The notes: generated by a model from the letters alone, not told the origin. A stretch of 64,000 nucleotides of DNA from Billgrantia campisalis (GCF_022341425.1 NZ_JABFUC010000001.1:248001-312000); one strand, 5' to 3'. Counted from the stretch's first letter, positions 35,387 to 45,501 are shown. Made by a program: numbers and translations.

Positions 35387-37231
35387 ATGACCGTCTTGAC
35401 CGCTCGCCATCTCGCCCGCCTCTGCGCCCTGCTGCTGATTCTGCTGCCCCTGGCCGCTCACGCCCAGTGGTTCTCCTCCTCGAGCAACCAGAGCCAGTTC
35501 CTGCCGGTCATGGAGGCCTTCCAGCCAAGCGCCTGGCATGACGGCGACACCCTCTACATCGGCTTCGAGAACGCCGAGGGCTACTACCTCTATCGCCATC
35601 GCCTCGACGTGGAGGGCCTCGATGGCGAACTGGCGCTGGGCGAGCCGAGCATCCCGCCGGGTGAATTCAAGTCCGACGAGTTCCTGGGCGACGTCTACGT
35701 CTTCTACGACCGGGTGGTCTTCGAGGCGCCCATCGACAGCGGCGCCGCAGGCCCGCTGGACATCCGGGTCAGCTTCCAGGGCTGCGCCGATGCCGGACTC
35801 TGCTACCCGCCCGAACAGGTCGACCTGCAGGCCCCGGAGGGCGCCATGCCGGCGGCCTTCGTCGGTTGGCGCGACTCGGGCGACGGTGGCGAAGCGGGCG
35901 CCGCTGCCCCTCTGGCCCCGCAGAGCGAAGACGGCCGCTTCAACACCCTGATCCGCGAGGCCAGCCTGCCGCTGGCGCTGGGGCTGTTCTTTCTGGCCGG
36001 GTTGGGGCTGACCTTCACGCCCTGCGTGCTGCCGATGGTGCCGATTCTCTCCTCGATCATCGTCGGCCAGAATCCCAGCCGACCGCGCGCCTTCGTGCTC
36101 TCGCTCAGCTATGTGGCCGGCATGGCCCTGACCTACGCGGCCGTGGGGGTCCTGATGGGCCTGTTCGGCGCCGGGCTGAACCTGCAGGCCCACCTGCAGT
36201 CGCCGCCAGTGCTGATCGTCTTCGCCGTGCTCTTCGTGCTCTTCGCACTGGCCATGTTCGGCACCTTCAACCTGCAGCTCTCGCCGCGCCTGGCCGGGCG
36301 CGTGGACGCCTGGCAGGCCCGCGCCCAGCAGAGCGGGCCGGCTGGCCTGGCCCTGGCCGGCGCCCTCTCGGTGCTGGTGGTCTCACCCTGCGTCTCGGCG
36401 CCGCTGGCCGGCGCGCTGGTGTTCATCTCCACCACCGGGGACGCGGTGATGGGCGGCAGCGCCCTGCTGGCCCTGGGGCTGGGCATGGGCGTACCGCTGG
36501 TGCTGGTCGGCACCTACGGCACCACCGCCCTACCGCGCACCGGCGCCTGGATGAACGGCGTCAAGATCGCCTTCGGCATCCTGATGCTGGGCGTGGCAAT
36601 CTGGCTGGTCGAGCGCCTGGTACCGGCACCGGTGGCGCTGCTGCTGTGGGCGGCACTGGCCATCGCTAGCGCCCTCGCGCTGGGTGCGCTGACGCTGAAC
36701 CTGCCCCAGGGCTGGCCGCGGGTTCGTCAGGCCGCCGGCCTGCTACTGCTGGCCTGGGGTATCGCTCTGGTGATCGGCGCCGCCCGGGGCGCCCACGACC
36801 CGCTGCGCCCGCTCGCTCCCCCCCTCGCCCAGCAGGGCGGCGCGGAAAGCGTCGAGATCACCACCGTGACCCAGCTCGAGGAGCTGGAAACCGCGCTGCT
36901 CGCCAGCCGCGACCAGGACCGCCCCGCCTTCGTCCACTTCACTGCCGACTGGTGCATCTCCTGCAAGCAGATGGAGCGCAACGTCTACCCGGCCCCCGGC
37001 GTGGCCGAGCCGCTCTCCGAGTTCGCCCGCATCAATGTGGACGTGACCCAGAGCAACGCGGCGACCCGCGAGCTGCTCGACCACTTCGGGCTGTTCGGGC
37101 CACCCAGCCTGATGTTCTTCGAGGGCGACGAAGAGATTCGCGAGGCGCGCATTCAGGGAGAAGTGCGTGCCAGCGAATTTGCCGGCCATCTCACCGGCGT
37201 GCTCGACTGGCTGAACGACCGTCGCAGCTGA
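35387..37231 (+). CDS. dsbD: Thiol:disulfide interchange protein DsbD
   Basis: 614 residues. It carries electrons from cytoplasmic thioredoxin to periplasmic DsbC/DsbG and cytochrome-maturation proteins. A signal peptide ends at AAHAQ. The N-terminal alpha domain has its Cys pair in CADAGLCYPP. Eight membrane segments hold the redox cysteines in FTPCVLPM and SPCVSAPLAG. The C-terminal thioredoxin-like domain has WCISCK. The ATG at 35387 directly follows AAAAGG, so an in-frame TTG at 35396, eight bases from that site, may be the real start. In Pseudomonas aroQ follows; here accB does. Confidence 0.95.
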   Translation: MTVLTARHLARLCALLLILLPLAAHAQWFSSSSNQSQFLPVMEAFQPSAWHDGDTLYIGFENAEGYYLYRHRLDVEGLDGELALGEPSIPPGEFKSDEFLGDVYVFYDRVVFEAPIDSGAAGPLDIRVSFQGCADAGLCYPPEQVDLQAPEGAMPAAFVGWRDSGDGGEAGAAAPLAPQSEDGRFNTLIREASLPLALGLFFLAGLGLTFTPCVLPMVPILSSIIVGQNPSRPRAFVLSLSYVAGMALTYAAVGVLMGLFGAGLNLQAHLQSPPVLIVFAVLFVLFALAMFGTFNLQLSPRLAGRVDAWQARAQQSGPAGLALAGALSVLVVSPCVSAPLAGALVFISTTGDAVMGGSALLALGLGMGVPLVLVGTYGTTALPRTGAWMNGVKIAFGILMLGVAIWLVERLVPAPVALLLWAALAIASALALGALTLNLPQGWPRVRQAAGLLLLAWGIALVIGAARGAHDPLRPLAPPLAQQGGAESVEITTVTQLEELETALLASRDQDRPAFVHFTADWCISCKQMERNVYPAPGVAEPLSEFARINVDVTQSNAATRELLDHFGLFGPPSLMFFEGDEEIREARIQGEVRASEFAGHLTGVLDWLNDRRS

Positions 37232-37475
37232 GCCGGCCCTTCAGCCGGCCCTCCCCGACCTCCGCCTGCCCCGCCATGGACGTTCGCCGGGTGTCCTCGA
37301 ACAGCGTTCCCGGACCGCTGGACATAGCCGGCGATTTTAGGCAAACTCCGCCAACAGCGCGTATTAAAGGCCGATAGCGTCGGCAATGTTCACCATCTTG
37401 CCGGTATCTATCGCAATCAAAGCCGGGTTAACAGCACCCGGCGGCCGCCATCTACCCACCGATCGAGACACAGTC
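37232..37475 (+). other. dsbD-accB intergenic region without aroQ
   Basis: 244 bases with no gene. It begins with a direct repeat GCCGGCCCT (two copies near 37213-37245 flanking TCA) that can fold as a weak terminator of dsbD. It also holds an AT-richer patch GTATTAAAG (about 37361-37369) that may contain the accB promoter. I see no aroQ remnant. Confidence 0.4.
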
Positions 37476-37937
37476 ATGGATATCCGCAAGGTCAAGAAAC
37501 TGATCGAGCTGCTAGAAGAATCCAACATCAGTGAAATCGAGATTCAGGAAGGCGAGGAGTCGGTGCGTATCAGCCGTCACCCCAACGGCGCCGGCTGGCA
37601 GCAGCCGCCGATGCCGCAGCCCCTGGCCATGGCCCAGCCCGCCGCGGCCGCTCCCAGTGCCCCGGCCCGCGAGCCGGCCGAAGAGGCACCCGCCGCCCAC
37701 CAGGGGCATGCGGTCACCTCGCCGATGGTCGGCACCTTCTATCGCAGCCCCGCGCCCGGCTCCAAGCCGTTCGTGGAGGTGGGCTCCAGCGTCAAGAAGG
37801 GGGACACCATCTGCATCATCGAAGCCATGAAGATGATGAACCAGATCGAAGCCGATCGCGACGGCGTGATCGAGGCGATCCTGGTCGAGGACGGTGAGCC
37901 GGTCGAGTTCGACCAGCCGATGCTCGTCATCTCCTGA
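37476..37937 (+). CDS. accB: Acetyl-CoA carboxylase biotin carboxyl carrier protein
   Basis: 153 residues. The biotin acceptor is the Lys in [14 protein letters not shown]. An N-terminal helical segment ([20 protein letters not shown]), then a Pro/Ala-rich flexible linker (about 45-75), then the biotinyl domain (about 78-153). It carries CO2 from AccC to the carboxyltransferase in fatty-acid synthesis. It is 29 bases upstream of accC, the standard pair. Confidence 0.98.
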   Translation: MDIRKVKKLIELLEESNISEIEIQEGEESVRISRHPNGAGWQQPPMPQPLAMAQPAAAAPSAPAREPAEEAPAAHQGHAVTSPMVGTFYRSPAPGSKPFVEVGSSVKKGDTICIIEAMKMMNQIEADRDGVIEAILVEDGEPVEFDQPMLVIS

Positions 37938-37966
37938 TCTTTCCACTGATACTGGCGGACCCCATC

Positions 37967-39310
37967 ATGCTGGACAAGGTTCTCATTGCCAATCGCGGCG
38001 AGATCGCCCTGCGCATCCTGCGCGCCTGCAAGGAACTGGGCATCAAGACGGTCGCGGTCCACTCCAAGGCCGACCGCGAGCTGATGCACGTGCGCCTGGC
38101 CGACGAGGCCGTGTGCATCGGGCCGGCACCCTCGGCCCAGTCCTACCTCAACATTCCGGCGCTGATCAGCGCCGCCGAAGTCACCGATTCCAGTGCCATC
38201 CATCCCGGCTACGGCTTTCTCTCCGAGAACGCCAACTTCGCCGAGCAGGTCGAGCGCTCTGGCTTCACCTTCATCGGCCCCCGCGCTGAGACCATCCGTC
38301 TGATGGGCGACAAGGTCAGCGCCATCGAGTCGATGAAAAAGGCCGGCGTGCCCACGGTGCCCGGTTCCGACGGCCCGCTGCCCGAGGATGACGAGGGCGA
38401 GATCGTCGCCATCGCCAAGCGCATCGGCTACCCGGTGATCATCAAGGCCGCCGCCGGCGGCGGCGGGCGCGGCATGCGGGTGGTGCACACCGAGGCCCAC
38501 CTGCTCTCGGCGGTCACCGTGACCCGTACCGAGGCCCACTCGGCCTTCGGCGACGGCACCGTCTACATGGAGAAGTTCCTCGAGAACCCGCGCCACGTGG
38601 AGGTCCAGGTGCTGGCCGACGGTCAGGGCAACGCCATCCATCTCTATGACCGCGACTGCTCGCTGCAGCGCCGCCACCAGAAGGTGATCGAGGAGGCGCC
38701 AGCGCCGGGCATCGACCCCGCCGCCCGCGCCGAGGTGCTCGAGGCGTGCCGCCAGGCCTGCCTGACCATCAACTACCGGGGGGCCGGCACCTTCGAGTTC
38801 CTCTACGAAGATGGCCAGTTCTTCTTCATCGAGATGAACACCCGCGTCCAGGTGGAGCATCCGGTCACCGAGATGGTCACCGGCGTGGATATCGTCCGCG
38901 AACAGCTGCGCATTGCCTCTGGCCTGCCGCTGTCGGTCAGCCAGGACGAGGTAAAGCTCAACGGCCACTCCTTCGAGTGCCGGATCAACGCCGAGGATTC
39001 CCGCACCTTCATGCCCTCGCCGGGCAAGGTCACGCTCTACCACCCGCCGGGCGGGCTGGGCGTGCGCATGGACTCCCATCTCTACACCGGCTATACGGTG
39101 CCGCCCCACTACGACTCGCTGATCGGCAAGCTGATCACCTGGGGCGCCGACCGCGAGACCGCCCTGACGCGCATGCGCAACGCCTTGGACGAGCTGCTGG
39201 TGGAAGGCATCAAGACCAACACCGACCTGCACAAGGACCTGGTGCGCGACGGCTATTTCCGGCAGGGTGGCGTCAATATCCACTACCTGGAGAAGAAGCT
39301 GGCCTCCTGA
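37967..39310 (+). CDS. accC: Acetyl-CoA carboxylase biotin carboxylase subunit
   Basis: 447-residue ATP-grasp enzyme that carboxylates biotin on AccB. The ATP glycine loop [11 protein letters not shown], catalytic [14 protein letters not shown] and [10 protein letters not shown] are intact. It serves as the in-window reference showing what the degenerate paralogue at 11.8-12.7 kb has lost. A strong terminator follows. Confidence 0.99.
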   Translation: MLDKVLIANRGEIALRILRACKELGIKTVAVHSKADRELMHVRLADEAVCIGPAPSAQSYLNIPALISAAEVTDSSAIHPGYGFLSENANFAEQVERSGFTFIGPRAETIRLMGDKVSAIESMKKAGVPTVPGSDGPLPEDDEGEIVAIAKRIGYPVIIKAAAGGGGRGMRVVHTEAHLLSAVTVTRTEAHSAFGDGTVYMEKFLENPRHVEVQVLADGQGNAIHLYDRDCSLQRRHQKVIEEAPAPGIDPAARAEVLEACRQACLTINYRGAGTFEFLYEDGQFFFIEMNTRVQVEHPVTEMVTGVDIVREQLRIASGLPLSVSQDEVKLNGHSFECRINAEDSRTFMPSPGKVTLYHPPGGLGVRMDSHLYTGYTVPPHYDSLIGKLITWGADRETALTRMRNALDELLVEGIKTNTDLHKDLVRDGYFRQGGVNIHYLEKKLAS

Positions 39311-39333
39311 GCCGCTGAGACACTGCACCCGAA

Positions 39334-39355
39334 CGGGGCGGCCAAGGCCGCCCCG
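39334..39355 (+). terminator. Terminator of accBC
   Basis: Ten-base stem CGGGGCGGCC (39334-39343) / GGCCGCCCCG (39346-39355) with a very short loop, followed by CTTGCGTTGTT. It lies 24 bases past the accC stop. Since prmA starts 40 bases later, prmA may depend on read-through or its own promoter. Confidence 0.7.
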
Positions 39356-39396
39356 CTTGCGTTGTTCCCCCACCGTTGTCCCTATGCGAGGCCCCC

Positions 39397-40311
39397 ATGC
39401 CCTGGCTGCAACTCAAGGCCCATATCGCCCCCGAGCAGGCCGAGATCCTGGAAGAGCTGCTGATGGCTGAAGGCGCCACCGCCATCACCCTGCAGGATGC
39501 CCATGACGAACCGGTCTTCGAGCCGGAGCGCGGCACCACCCCGTTGTGGAACGAGACGGTGCTCACCGGCCTCTATGACGACCTGACGGGCGTCGAGGCG
39601 ATGCTCGAACGACTCGCCGCCGCCTGGGCCGAGACCATGCCCGGCGAGCCCTGCCCCGAGATCGACTACGAGCTGCTCGCCGACCGCGACTGGGAGCGGG
39701 AGTGGATGGAGGATTTCCAGCCGCTGCGGATGGGCGAGCGACTGTGGATCGTCCCCAGCTGGCACCGACCTCCCGACCCCGAGGCGGTGAACCTGCACCT
39801 GGACCCGGGGCTTGCCTTCGGCACCGGCACCCACCCCACCACGGCACTCTGCCTGGCCTGGCTCGACGACCTGGCGGTAAAGGGTGAGCTGGCCGAGCGC
39901 CGGGTGCTCGACGTAGGCTGCGGATCGGGGATCCTGGCCATTGCCGCCCTCCGGCTCGGCGCCAGCGTCGCCACGGGCACCGATATCGACCCCCAGGCGC
40001 TCACGGCGAGCCGTGACAACGCCGAGCGCAACACCATCAAACCGACCGCCCTGCGCCTGTGCTACCCCGAGCAACTCGACACCGACGGGTCCTTCCCGGT
40101 GGTGGTGGCCAATATCCTCGCCGGGCCACTGGTGGAGCTGGCGCCGATGATCGCCGGGCATGTCGCCCCAGGCGGGCGCCTGGCGCTCTCCGGTATTCTC
40201 GAGCCCCAGGCCGAGGCGGTGCTTGACGCCTACCGCGCCCAGGGGCTGATCATGGACGATCCCGTCGTCCGTGAGGGCTGGGTCCGCCTCAGCGGGCAGC
40301 GCCCGGCGTGA
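39397..40311 (+). CDS. prmA: Ribosomal protein L11 methyltransferase
   Basis: 304 residues from the ATG at 39397 with GAGG five bases upstream. SAM-dependent trimethylation of uL11. An N-terminal substrate-recognition domain (WLQLKAHIAPEQAEILEELL) is followed by a Rossmann fold with LDVGCGSGILAIAALRLGA and the catalytic-site motif VVANILAGPLVELAP. LAFGTGTHPTTALCL is the hallmark loop. Confidence 0.97.
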   Translation: MPWLQLKAHIAPEQAEILEELLMAEGATAITLQDAHDEPVFEPERGTTPLWNETVLTGLYDDLTGVEAMLERLAAAWAETMPGEPCPEIDYELLADRDWEREWMEDFQPLRMGERLWIVPSWHRPPDPEAVNLHLDPGLAFGTGTHPTTALCLAWLDDLAVKGELAERRVLDVGCGSGILAIAALRLGASVATGTDIDPQALTASRDNAERNTIKPTALRLCYPEQLDTDGSFPVVVANILAGPLVELAPMIAGHVAPGGRLALSGILEPQAEAVLDAYRAQGLIMDDPVVREGWVRLSGQRPA

Positions 40312-40387
40312 ATCCACCCGGCCGGCGCCTTCACCATCACCCGGCAGAGGCGTATGATATGCAGCCTCCAAGCCAGCTGACCCGACC

Positions 40388-41443
40388 ATGACCGCGACTC
40401 GCCCCCTGCCCCAGATCGGCCGCCACCGCCTGCGCAACCGGATGATCCTGGCGCCCATGGCCGGCGTGACCGACCGCCCCTTCCGGCAGCTCTGTCGCCG
40501 CCAGGGAGCCGGCCTGGTGGTGGGCGAGATGGTCACCTCGGACCCTGCGCTGTGGCATACCCGCAAGTCCCGGCAGCGCATGGACCATCGCGGCGAACCC
40601 GGCCCGCGGGCGGTGCAGATCGCCGGGGGCGATGCGACCATGCTGGCCGAGGCGGCGCGGCTCAACGCTGCCCACGGCGCCGAAATCATCGACATCAACA
40701 TGGGCTGTCCGGCCAAGAAGGTCTGCAACAAGGCCGCCGGTTCCGCCCTGCTGCGCGACGAGGCGCTGGTGGGAGAGATCCTCGATGCCGTGGTCGCCGC
40801 CGTCGAGGTGCCGGTCACGCTGAAGATCCGCACTGGCTGGTGCGCCGAGAGCAACAACGGCGTGCGCATTGCGCGACTGGCCGAGGCGGCCGGTATCCAG
40901 GCACTGGCGGTGCACGGGCGCCACCGCCAGCAGCGCTTCGGCGGCACCGCGGAGTACGACACCATCGCCGCCATCAAGTCGGCGGTGAAGCTGCCGATAT
41001 TTGCCAACGGCGATATCGACACCCCCCAGAAGGCCGCCTACGTTCTCGACTATACTGGTGCGGATGCCGTGATGATCGGCCGCGGCGCCCAAGGCAATCC
41101 CTGGATATTCCGCGAGATCGACCACTACCTTCGCCACGGTCAGCTGCTGCCCGCCCCCGACGATCGTGAGCGCTCCGAGGTGCTGCTGGGGCACCTGGAG
41201 GCGCTGCACGATTTCTACGGCATGCCGATGGGGGTGCGCATCGCACGCAAGCACCTCGGCTGGTACCTGGCCGCCGATCAGCGGCTTTCCTCCGACCGAC
41301 AGCGTGAACTGCGAGGCATCTTCAACGGCCTCGAACACCCGGACGAGCAGTATCGTTTCGTCGACGAACTCTTTTCCCCCGGGGCAGGACCGGCAGCCTG
41401 CCGCTCCGGCTCCGGGGCAGCGAATGGAATCAGTGCCGCATGA
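40388..41443 (+). CDS. dusB: tRNA-dihydrouridine synthase B
   Basis: 351 residues. FMN-dependent reduction of uridine in the tRNA D-loop. The TIM barrel opens LAPMAGVTDRPFRQLCRRQG; catalytic Cys is in NMGCPAKKVCNKAAGSALL and the FMN phosphate site in IGRGAQGNPWIFREI. The last 20 residues (Ala/Gly/Ser-rich) form an atypical tail. The stop overlaps fis (ATGA), the conserved dusB-fis arrangement in which dusB serves as leader gene for fis. Confidence 0.97.
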   Translation: MTATRPLPQIGRHRLRNRMILAPMAGVTDRPFRQLCRRQGAGLVVGEMVTSDPALWHTRKSRQRMDHRGEPGPRAVQIAGGDATMLAEAARLNAAHGAEIIDINMGCPAKKVCNKAAGSALLRDEALVGEILDAVVAAVEVPVTLKIRTGWCAESNNGVRIARLAEAAGIQALAVHGRHRQQRFGGTAEYDTIAAIKSAVKLPIFANGDIDTPQKAAYVLDYTGADAVMIGRGAQGNPWIFREIDHYLRHGQLLPAPDDRERSEVLLGHLEALHDFYGMPMGVRIARKHLGWYLAADQRLSSDRQRELRGIFNGLEHPDEQYRFVDELFSPGAGPAACRSGSGAANGISAA

Positions 41444-41781
41444 ACCGACACGTCTTCAATCCCAACCCCGACCTGTCGGGTCTCGACGCCGGCCCCTGCA
41501 GCGAGCTGGCCGACCCCGACGGCCCCGCATCCCTGGCCGCCACCCGGCCCGGCGAGCAACCCCTGCGCGAAGCCGTTGACGCCGCCATGCGACGCTACTT
41601 CGACCACCTGGACGGCGGCACGGCCACCGATCTCTACGCCATGGTCATGGCCGAAGTCGAAGCGCCGCTGCTGGCCGCCGTACTGGACTACACCCAGGGC
41701 AACCAGACCCGCGCCGCCGAGCTGCTCGGCCTCAACCGCGGCACCCTGCGCAAGAAGCTAAAGCAGCATGACCTGATCTGA
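41440..41781 (+). CDS. fis: DNA-binding protein Fis
   Basis: 113 residues. Nucleoid-associated regulator of rRNA, recombination and supercoiling genes. The C-terminal helix-turn-helix [21 protein letters not shown] is nearly invariant. The N-terminal 35 residues are Asp/Pro/Ala-rich and longer than the E. coli arm (98 residues in total). Expression should follow dusB with growth-phase control (known for the family). Confidence 0.98.
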   Translation: MNRHVFNPNPDLSGLDAGPCSELADPDGPASLAATRPGEQPLREAVDAAMRRYFDHLDGGTATDLYAMVMAEVEAPLLAAVLDYTQGNQTRAAELLGLNRGTLRKKLKQHDLI

Positions 41782-41842
41782 CCGTGGTCGCCCTTGCGCG
41801 GCCGCCACACCCCTTCCCGTCACCTTCAGCAAGAGTTCCACC

Positions 41843-43426
41843 ATGGCCGATACTCCCTCACTCCAGCCGGTTCGCCGCGCCCTGATCAGCGTGTCCGACA
41901 AAACCGGCATCGTCGACTTTGCCCGCGGCCTTAGCGCGCACGGCGTCGAGCTGCTCTCCACCGGCGGCACCTTCCGCCTGCTCCAGGAGAACGGCGTCGC
42001 CGTCACCGAGGTTTCCGAGCATACCGGCTTCCCGGAGATCATGGACGGCCGTGTCAAAACCCTTCATCCGAAGATCCACGGCGGCATCCTCGGCCGCCGC
42101 GGCGAGGACGATGCGGTAATGGCCGAACACGATATCGCCCCCATCGACATGGTGGTGGTCAACCTCTATCCCTTCGCCCAGACCGTGGCCAAGCCCGACT
42201 GCTCCCTTACGGATGCGATCGAGAACATCGATATTGGCGGCCCCACCATGGTGCGCGCCTGCGCCAAGAACCACGCCTACACCACCATCGTGGTCAACGC
42301 CGGCGACTATGCCCGGGTCCTCGAGGAGATCGCCGAACACGCCGGCGCGGTGAGTGACGCCACCCGCTTCGACCTGGCGGTGAAGGCCTTCGAACACACC
42401 GCCGGCTATGACGCCGCCATCGCCGACTACCTGGGTCAACGCGTCGCCGGCGGCGAGGACGGCTTCCCGCGCACCTACAACCTGCAGTTCGAGAAGAAGC
42501 AGTCGATGCGCTACGGTGAGAACCCGCACCAGAGCGCGGCCTTCTACGTCGAATCCGGTGCCGCCGAAGCCAGCGTGGCCACCGCCACCCAGCTGCAGGG
42601 CAAAGCGCTGTCGTTCAACAATGTTGCCGACACCGACGCCGCCTTCGAGTGCGTCAAGGCCTTCACCGATACCGCCTGTGTGATCGTCAAGCACGCCAAC
42701 CCCTGCGGCGTGGCAGTGGGCGCCAATGCCCGGGAAGCCTACGACAAGGCCTTCGCTACCGACCCCACCAGCGCCTTCGGCGGCATCATCGCCTTCAACG
42801 TGCCGCTTACTGCCGACACCGCTCGGGCGATCATCGAGCGCCAGTTCGTGGAGGTGATCATCGCCCCCGGAGTCGCCGAGGACGCCCTGTCGATCGTTGC
42901 CGAGAAGCCCAACGTGCGCCTGCTCGACGTGGGCGAGCACTGGCCCGGCAGCCGCGAGCACGCCCACGACTTCAAGCGCGTGACCGGCGGCCTGCTGGTG
43001 CAGGATCGTGACCTGGGCATGGTCGGGCGCGACGAGCTCACCGTGGTCAGCGAGCGGGTGCCCACCGAGCAGGAGATGCGCGACCTGGCCTTCGCCTGGA
43101 AGGTGGCCAAGTACGTCAAGTCCAACGCCATCGTCTACGCCAAGGGCGGCCAGACCATCGGCGTGGGGGCCGGCCAGATGAGCCGCGTCTACTCGGCGAA
43201 GATCGCCGGCATCAAGGCCGCCGACGAGGGCCTCCCGGTGCCTGGCTCAGTGATGGCCAGTGACGCCTTCTTCCCGTTCCGCGACGGCATCGACGCCGCG
43301 GCCGCGGCGGGCATCACCGCGGTGATCCAGCCCGGCGGCTCGATGCGCGACCAGGAGGTGATCGACGCCGCCAACGAAGCGGGTATCGCCATGGTGTTCA
43401 CCGGCATGCGGCACTTTAGGCACTAA
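41843..43426 (+). CDS. purH: Bifunctional AICAR formyltransferase / IMP cyclohydrolase
   Basis: 527 residues catalysing the last two steps of IMP synthesis. The N-terminal cyclohydrolase (about 1-200) contains [20 protein letters not shown] and [12 protein letters not shown]. The C-terminal formyltransferase has [11 protein letters not shown] with the catalytic Lys-His and [12 protein letters not shown]. purD does not follow; instead there is a period-7 array and a terminator. Confidence 0.98.
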   Translation: MADTPSLQPVRRALISVSDKTGIVDFARGLSAHGVELLSTGGTFRLLQENGVAVTEVSEHTGFPEIMDGRVKTLHPKIHGGILGRRGEDDAVMAEHDIAPIDMVVVNLYPFAQTVAKPDCSLTDAIENIDIGGPTMVRACAKNHAYTTIVVNAGDYARVLEEIAEHAGAVSDATRFDLAVKAFEHTAGYDAAIADYLGQRVAGGEDGFPRTYNLQFEKKQSMRYGENPHQSAAFYVESGAAEASVATATQLQGKALSFNNVADTDAAFECVKAFTDTACVIVKHANPCGVAVGANAREAYDKAFATDPTSAFGGIIAFNVPLTADTARAIIERQFVEVIIAPGVAEDALSIVAEKPNVRLLDVGEHWPGSREHAHDFKRVTGGLLVQDRDLGMVGRDELTVVSERVPTEQEMRDLAFAWKVAKYVKSNAIVYAKGGQTIGVGAGQMSRVYSAKIAGIKAADEGLPVPGSVMASDAFFPFRDGIDAAAAAGITAVIQPGGSMRDQEVIDAANEAGIAMVFTGMRHFRH

Positions 43427-43434
43427 CGCCTGCG

Positions 43435-43483
43435 GCGAGGCGCGAGGCGCGAGGCGCGAGGCGCGAGGCGCGAGGCGCGAGGA
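43435..43483 (+). repeat. Period-7 array after purH
   Basis: Seven heptamers, six exact GCGAGGC and a final GCGAGGA, beginning eight bases after the purH TAA. A strong intrinsic terminator lies only 54 bases further on, so the array should be transcribed into the purH mRNA 3' end. Confidence 0.95.
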
Positions 43484-43537
43484 TGATATGCCCTTAGCCT
43501 TGCCAACCAAGACAGATTCTTTGCACTAAACAAAGAC

Positions 43538-43570
43538 CCCCACCGGGCCATAGGCCTCGGTGGGGTTTTT
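43538..43570 (+). terminator. Strong bidirectional-type terminator between purH and the aldehyde dehydrogenase gene
   Basis: Stem CCCCACCG (43538-43545) / CGGTGGGG (43558-43565) with an inner GGCC/GGCC helix, then TTTTTCGTT on the plus strand. The minus strand reads GGTCTTTG after the stem, a weaker tract. It lies between the two period-7 arrays. Confidence 0.85.
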
Positions 43571-43609
43571 CGTTGCTGGAATCACGGCCCGTCAGCGAGC
43601 CCGCTTATC

Positions 43610-43665
43610 CCTCGAACCTCGAACCTAGAACCTCGTCCCTAGAACCTCGAACCTCGTCCCTCTTA
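43610..43665 (-). repeat. Period-7 array after the aldehyde dehydrogenase stop
   Basis: Eight heptamers on the plus strand: CCTCGAA twice, CCTAGAA, CCTCGTC, CCTAGAA, CCTCGAA, CCTCGTC and CCTCTTA. Read on the minus strand the unit is TTCGAGG/GACGAGG/TTCTAGG. The gene's TAA stop is part of the first unit (TAAGAGG). Confidence 0.92.
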
Positions 43666-45120
43666 TCCCAGATCAATACAGAGGTACTTGGTCTCCAGGA
43701 ACTCCTCTAGCCCCTGATGGCCGCCTTCGCGGCCGAGGCCAGAAGCCTTGACCCCGCCGAAGGGGGCGGCGGCGTTGGAGATCAGCCCGGTGTTGATGCC
43801 TACCATCCCGTACTCCAGGGCATCGGCAACGCGCCACACGCGAGCCAGGTCACGGGAATAGAAGTAGGCGGCCAGGCCGTATTCGGTGTCGTTGGCCAGT
43901 CGCACGGCGTCCTCCTCGTCTTCGAAAGGAAACACCGCCGCCAGTGGCCCGAAGGTCTCTTCCCGGGCGACCTTCATCTGGTCGTTGGCGAAGCTGATCA
44001 GCGTGGGGGTGAAATAGCTGCCGCCCAGCGGATGGGGGTGGCCCCCCAGCAGCAGCTCGGCCCCCTTGTCCACCGCATCCTGCACGTGCTCGCTGACCTT
44101 GGCCACCGCCTTCTCGTCGATCAACGGGCCGATATTGATACCCGCCTGGGTGCCGTCGCCTACCTTGAGCTCGCTGTTCATGGCCACCGCCAGCTTCTCG
44201 CAGAAGGCGTTGACCACGCTGCTCTGGACCAGGAAGCGGTTGGTGCACACGCAGGTCTGGCCGGCGTTACGAAACTTGGCGGCCATGGCGCCCTCCACCG
44301 CGGCATCCAGGTCGGCATCCTCGAAGACGATGAAGGGGGCGTTGCCGCCGAGCTCCAGGGAGATCTTCTGGATATGCCGCGAGGCGTTGGCCATCAGCTC
44401 CCGGCCCACCTCGGTGGAACCGGTAAAGGTGATCTTGCGAACCGCTGCCGATTCGGTCATGGCCGCGGCGATTTCGCTGGCCCGTCCGGGCACCACGTTG
44501 AACACGCCGCGGGGTACGCCCGCGCGCTCGGCCAGCAGCGCCAGCGCGGTGGCCGAAAACGGCGTCTGGCTGGCCGGCTTGACCACGATGGTACAGCCCG
44601 CGGCCAGCGCCGCACCGGCCTTGCGGGTGATCATCGCCGCCGGAAAGTTCCAGGGCGTGATGGCACCGACCACGCCCACCGGCTGCTTGGTCACCAGGAT
44701 GCGCTGGTTGGCCTTGGCCGCCGGGATGGTCTCGCCGTAGATGCGCCGGGCCTGCTCGGCGAACCAGCGCAGGAAACTCGCCGCGTAGACGATCTCGCCG
44801 GCGGCCTCCTTGAGGGGCTTGCCCTGCTCATGGGTCATGATCATGGCCAGGTCGTCCTGATGCTCGAGCATCAGGTCGTGCCACTTCATCAGGATGTCGG
44901 CGCGCTCGAGTGCCGACAACGCCTTCCAGCCCGACAGGGCCAGTTCGGCGGCGGAGATGGCACGCTCGGTCTCGGCACGCCCCAGCCGCGGCACGTTGCC
45001 GAAGGACTCGCCGGTGGCGGGATTGATGACATCGATCTGTTCACCGCTGTCGGCGGCGACCCAGCTGCCGTCGATGTAGGCAAAGGGACAATAGAGCTGC
45101 GTTTCCTTGAGGGCTTCCAT
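43663..45120 (-). CDS. gabD: NAD(P)-dependent aldehyde dehydrogenase, succinate-semialdehyde type
   Basis: 485 residues of the GabD/DavD class. Catalytic Cys is in GQTCVCTNRF and Glu in ISLELGGNAPF. The Rossmann-site segment ITPWNFPAAMITRKAGAALA and C-terminal AAPFGGVKASGLGREGG match succinate- or glutarate-semialdehyde dehydrogenases. GGGAG six bases upstream supports the ATG at 45120. There is no gabT/davT aminotransferase beside it, so whether GABA or lysine degradation is served remains open. Confidence 0.9.
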   Translation of the reverse strand: MEALKETQLYCPFAYIDGSWVAADSGEQIDVINPATGESFGNVPRLGRAETERAISAAELALSGWKALSALERADILMKWHDLMLEHQDDLAMIMTHEQGKPLKEAAGEIVYAASFLRWFAEQARRIYGETIPAAKANQRILVTKQPVGVVGAITPWNFPAAMITRKAGAALAAGCTIVVKPASQTPFSATALALLAERAGVPRGVFNVVPGRASEIAAAMTESAAVRKITFTGSTEVGRELMANASRHIQKISLELGGNAPFIVFEDADLDAAVEGAMAAKFRNAGQTCVCTNRFLVQSSVVNAFCEKLAVAMNSELKVGDGTQAGINIGPLIDEKAVAKVSEHVQDAVDKGAELLLGGHPHPLGGSYFTPTLISFANDQMKVAREETFGPLAAVFPFEDEEDAVRLANDTEYGLAAYFYSRDLARVWRVADALEYGMVGINTGLISNAAAPFGGVKASGLGREGGHQGLEEFLETKYLCIDLG

Positions 45121-45180
45121 GGTCGTCTCCCGGCCGCTCGGCGGCCTAGTTGTCAGTTGGGCTGGGCATGGCGGATGGCA

Positions 45181-45501
45181 TCACGTTTGGGCATCGGCAA
45201 GCTGGCCCGAAACCGGGTTGGCCCCGCCCCCCACTTGGGGCTGGGGCTGGACCATGGCCGTCAGTATGGCCAGTATCAGCGCCAGCGCGATGGCCAGCCA
45301 GCAGAATGCGCGACCGATATAGCGTTCGGGCATACGCCGAATCTGGCGCAGCCCCATCAGGGCGAAGATGGCCGCCGCGATGGTCACCGGCGGCAGGCTA
45401 CCCTGTAGCAGCAGCGCAAAGAGCGCGGTAACGATCGCTGTCAGGGCCCAGGGGGAGTAGCGTCGACGCGATGACGCCTGCGGGGAACTGTCACTTTCCA
45501 A
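45181..45501 (-). CDS. Small two-helix membrane protein, DUF4190-like
   Basis: About 106 residues. A polar N-terminus rich in Ser and Arg precedes two hydrophobic helices (ALTAIVTALFALLLQGSLPP with the following AAAIFALMGL, and AFCWLAIALALILAILTAMV), separated by RQIRRMPERYIGRA. The pattern resembles DUF4190 proteins. Only TTG starts exist in frame: TTG 45501 has an AGAGAG site upstream; TTG 45552 would add 17 residues. Function unknown. Confidence 0.6.
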   Translation of the reverse strand: MESDSSPQASSRRRYSPWALTAIVTALFALLLQGSLPPVTIAAAIFALMGLRQIRRMPERYIGRAFCWLAIALALILAILTAMVQPQPQVGGGANPVSGQLADAQT

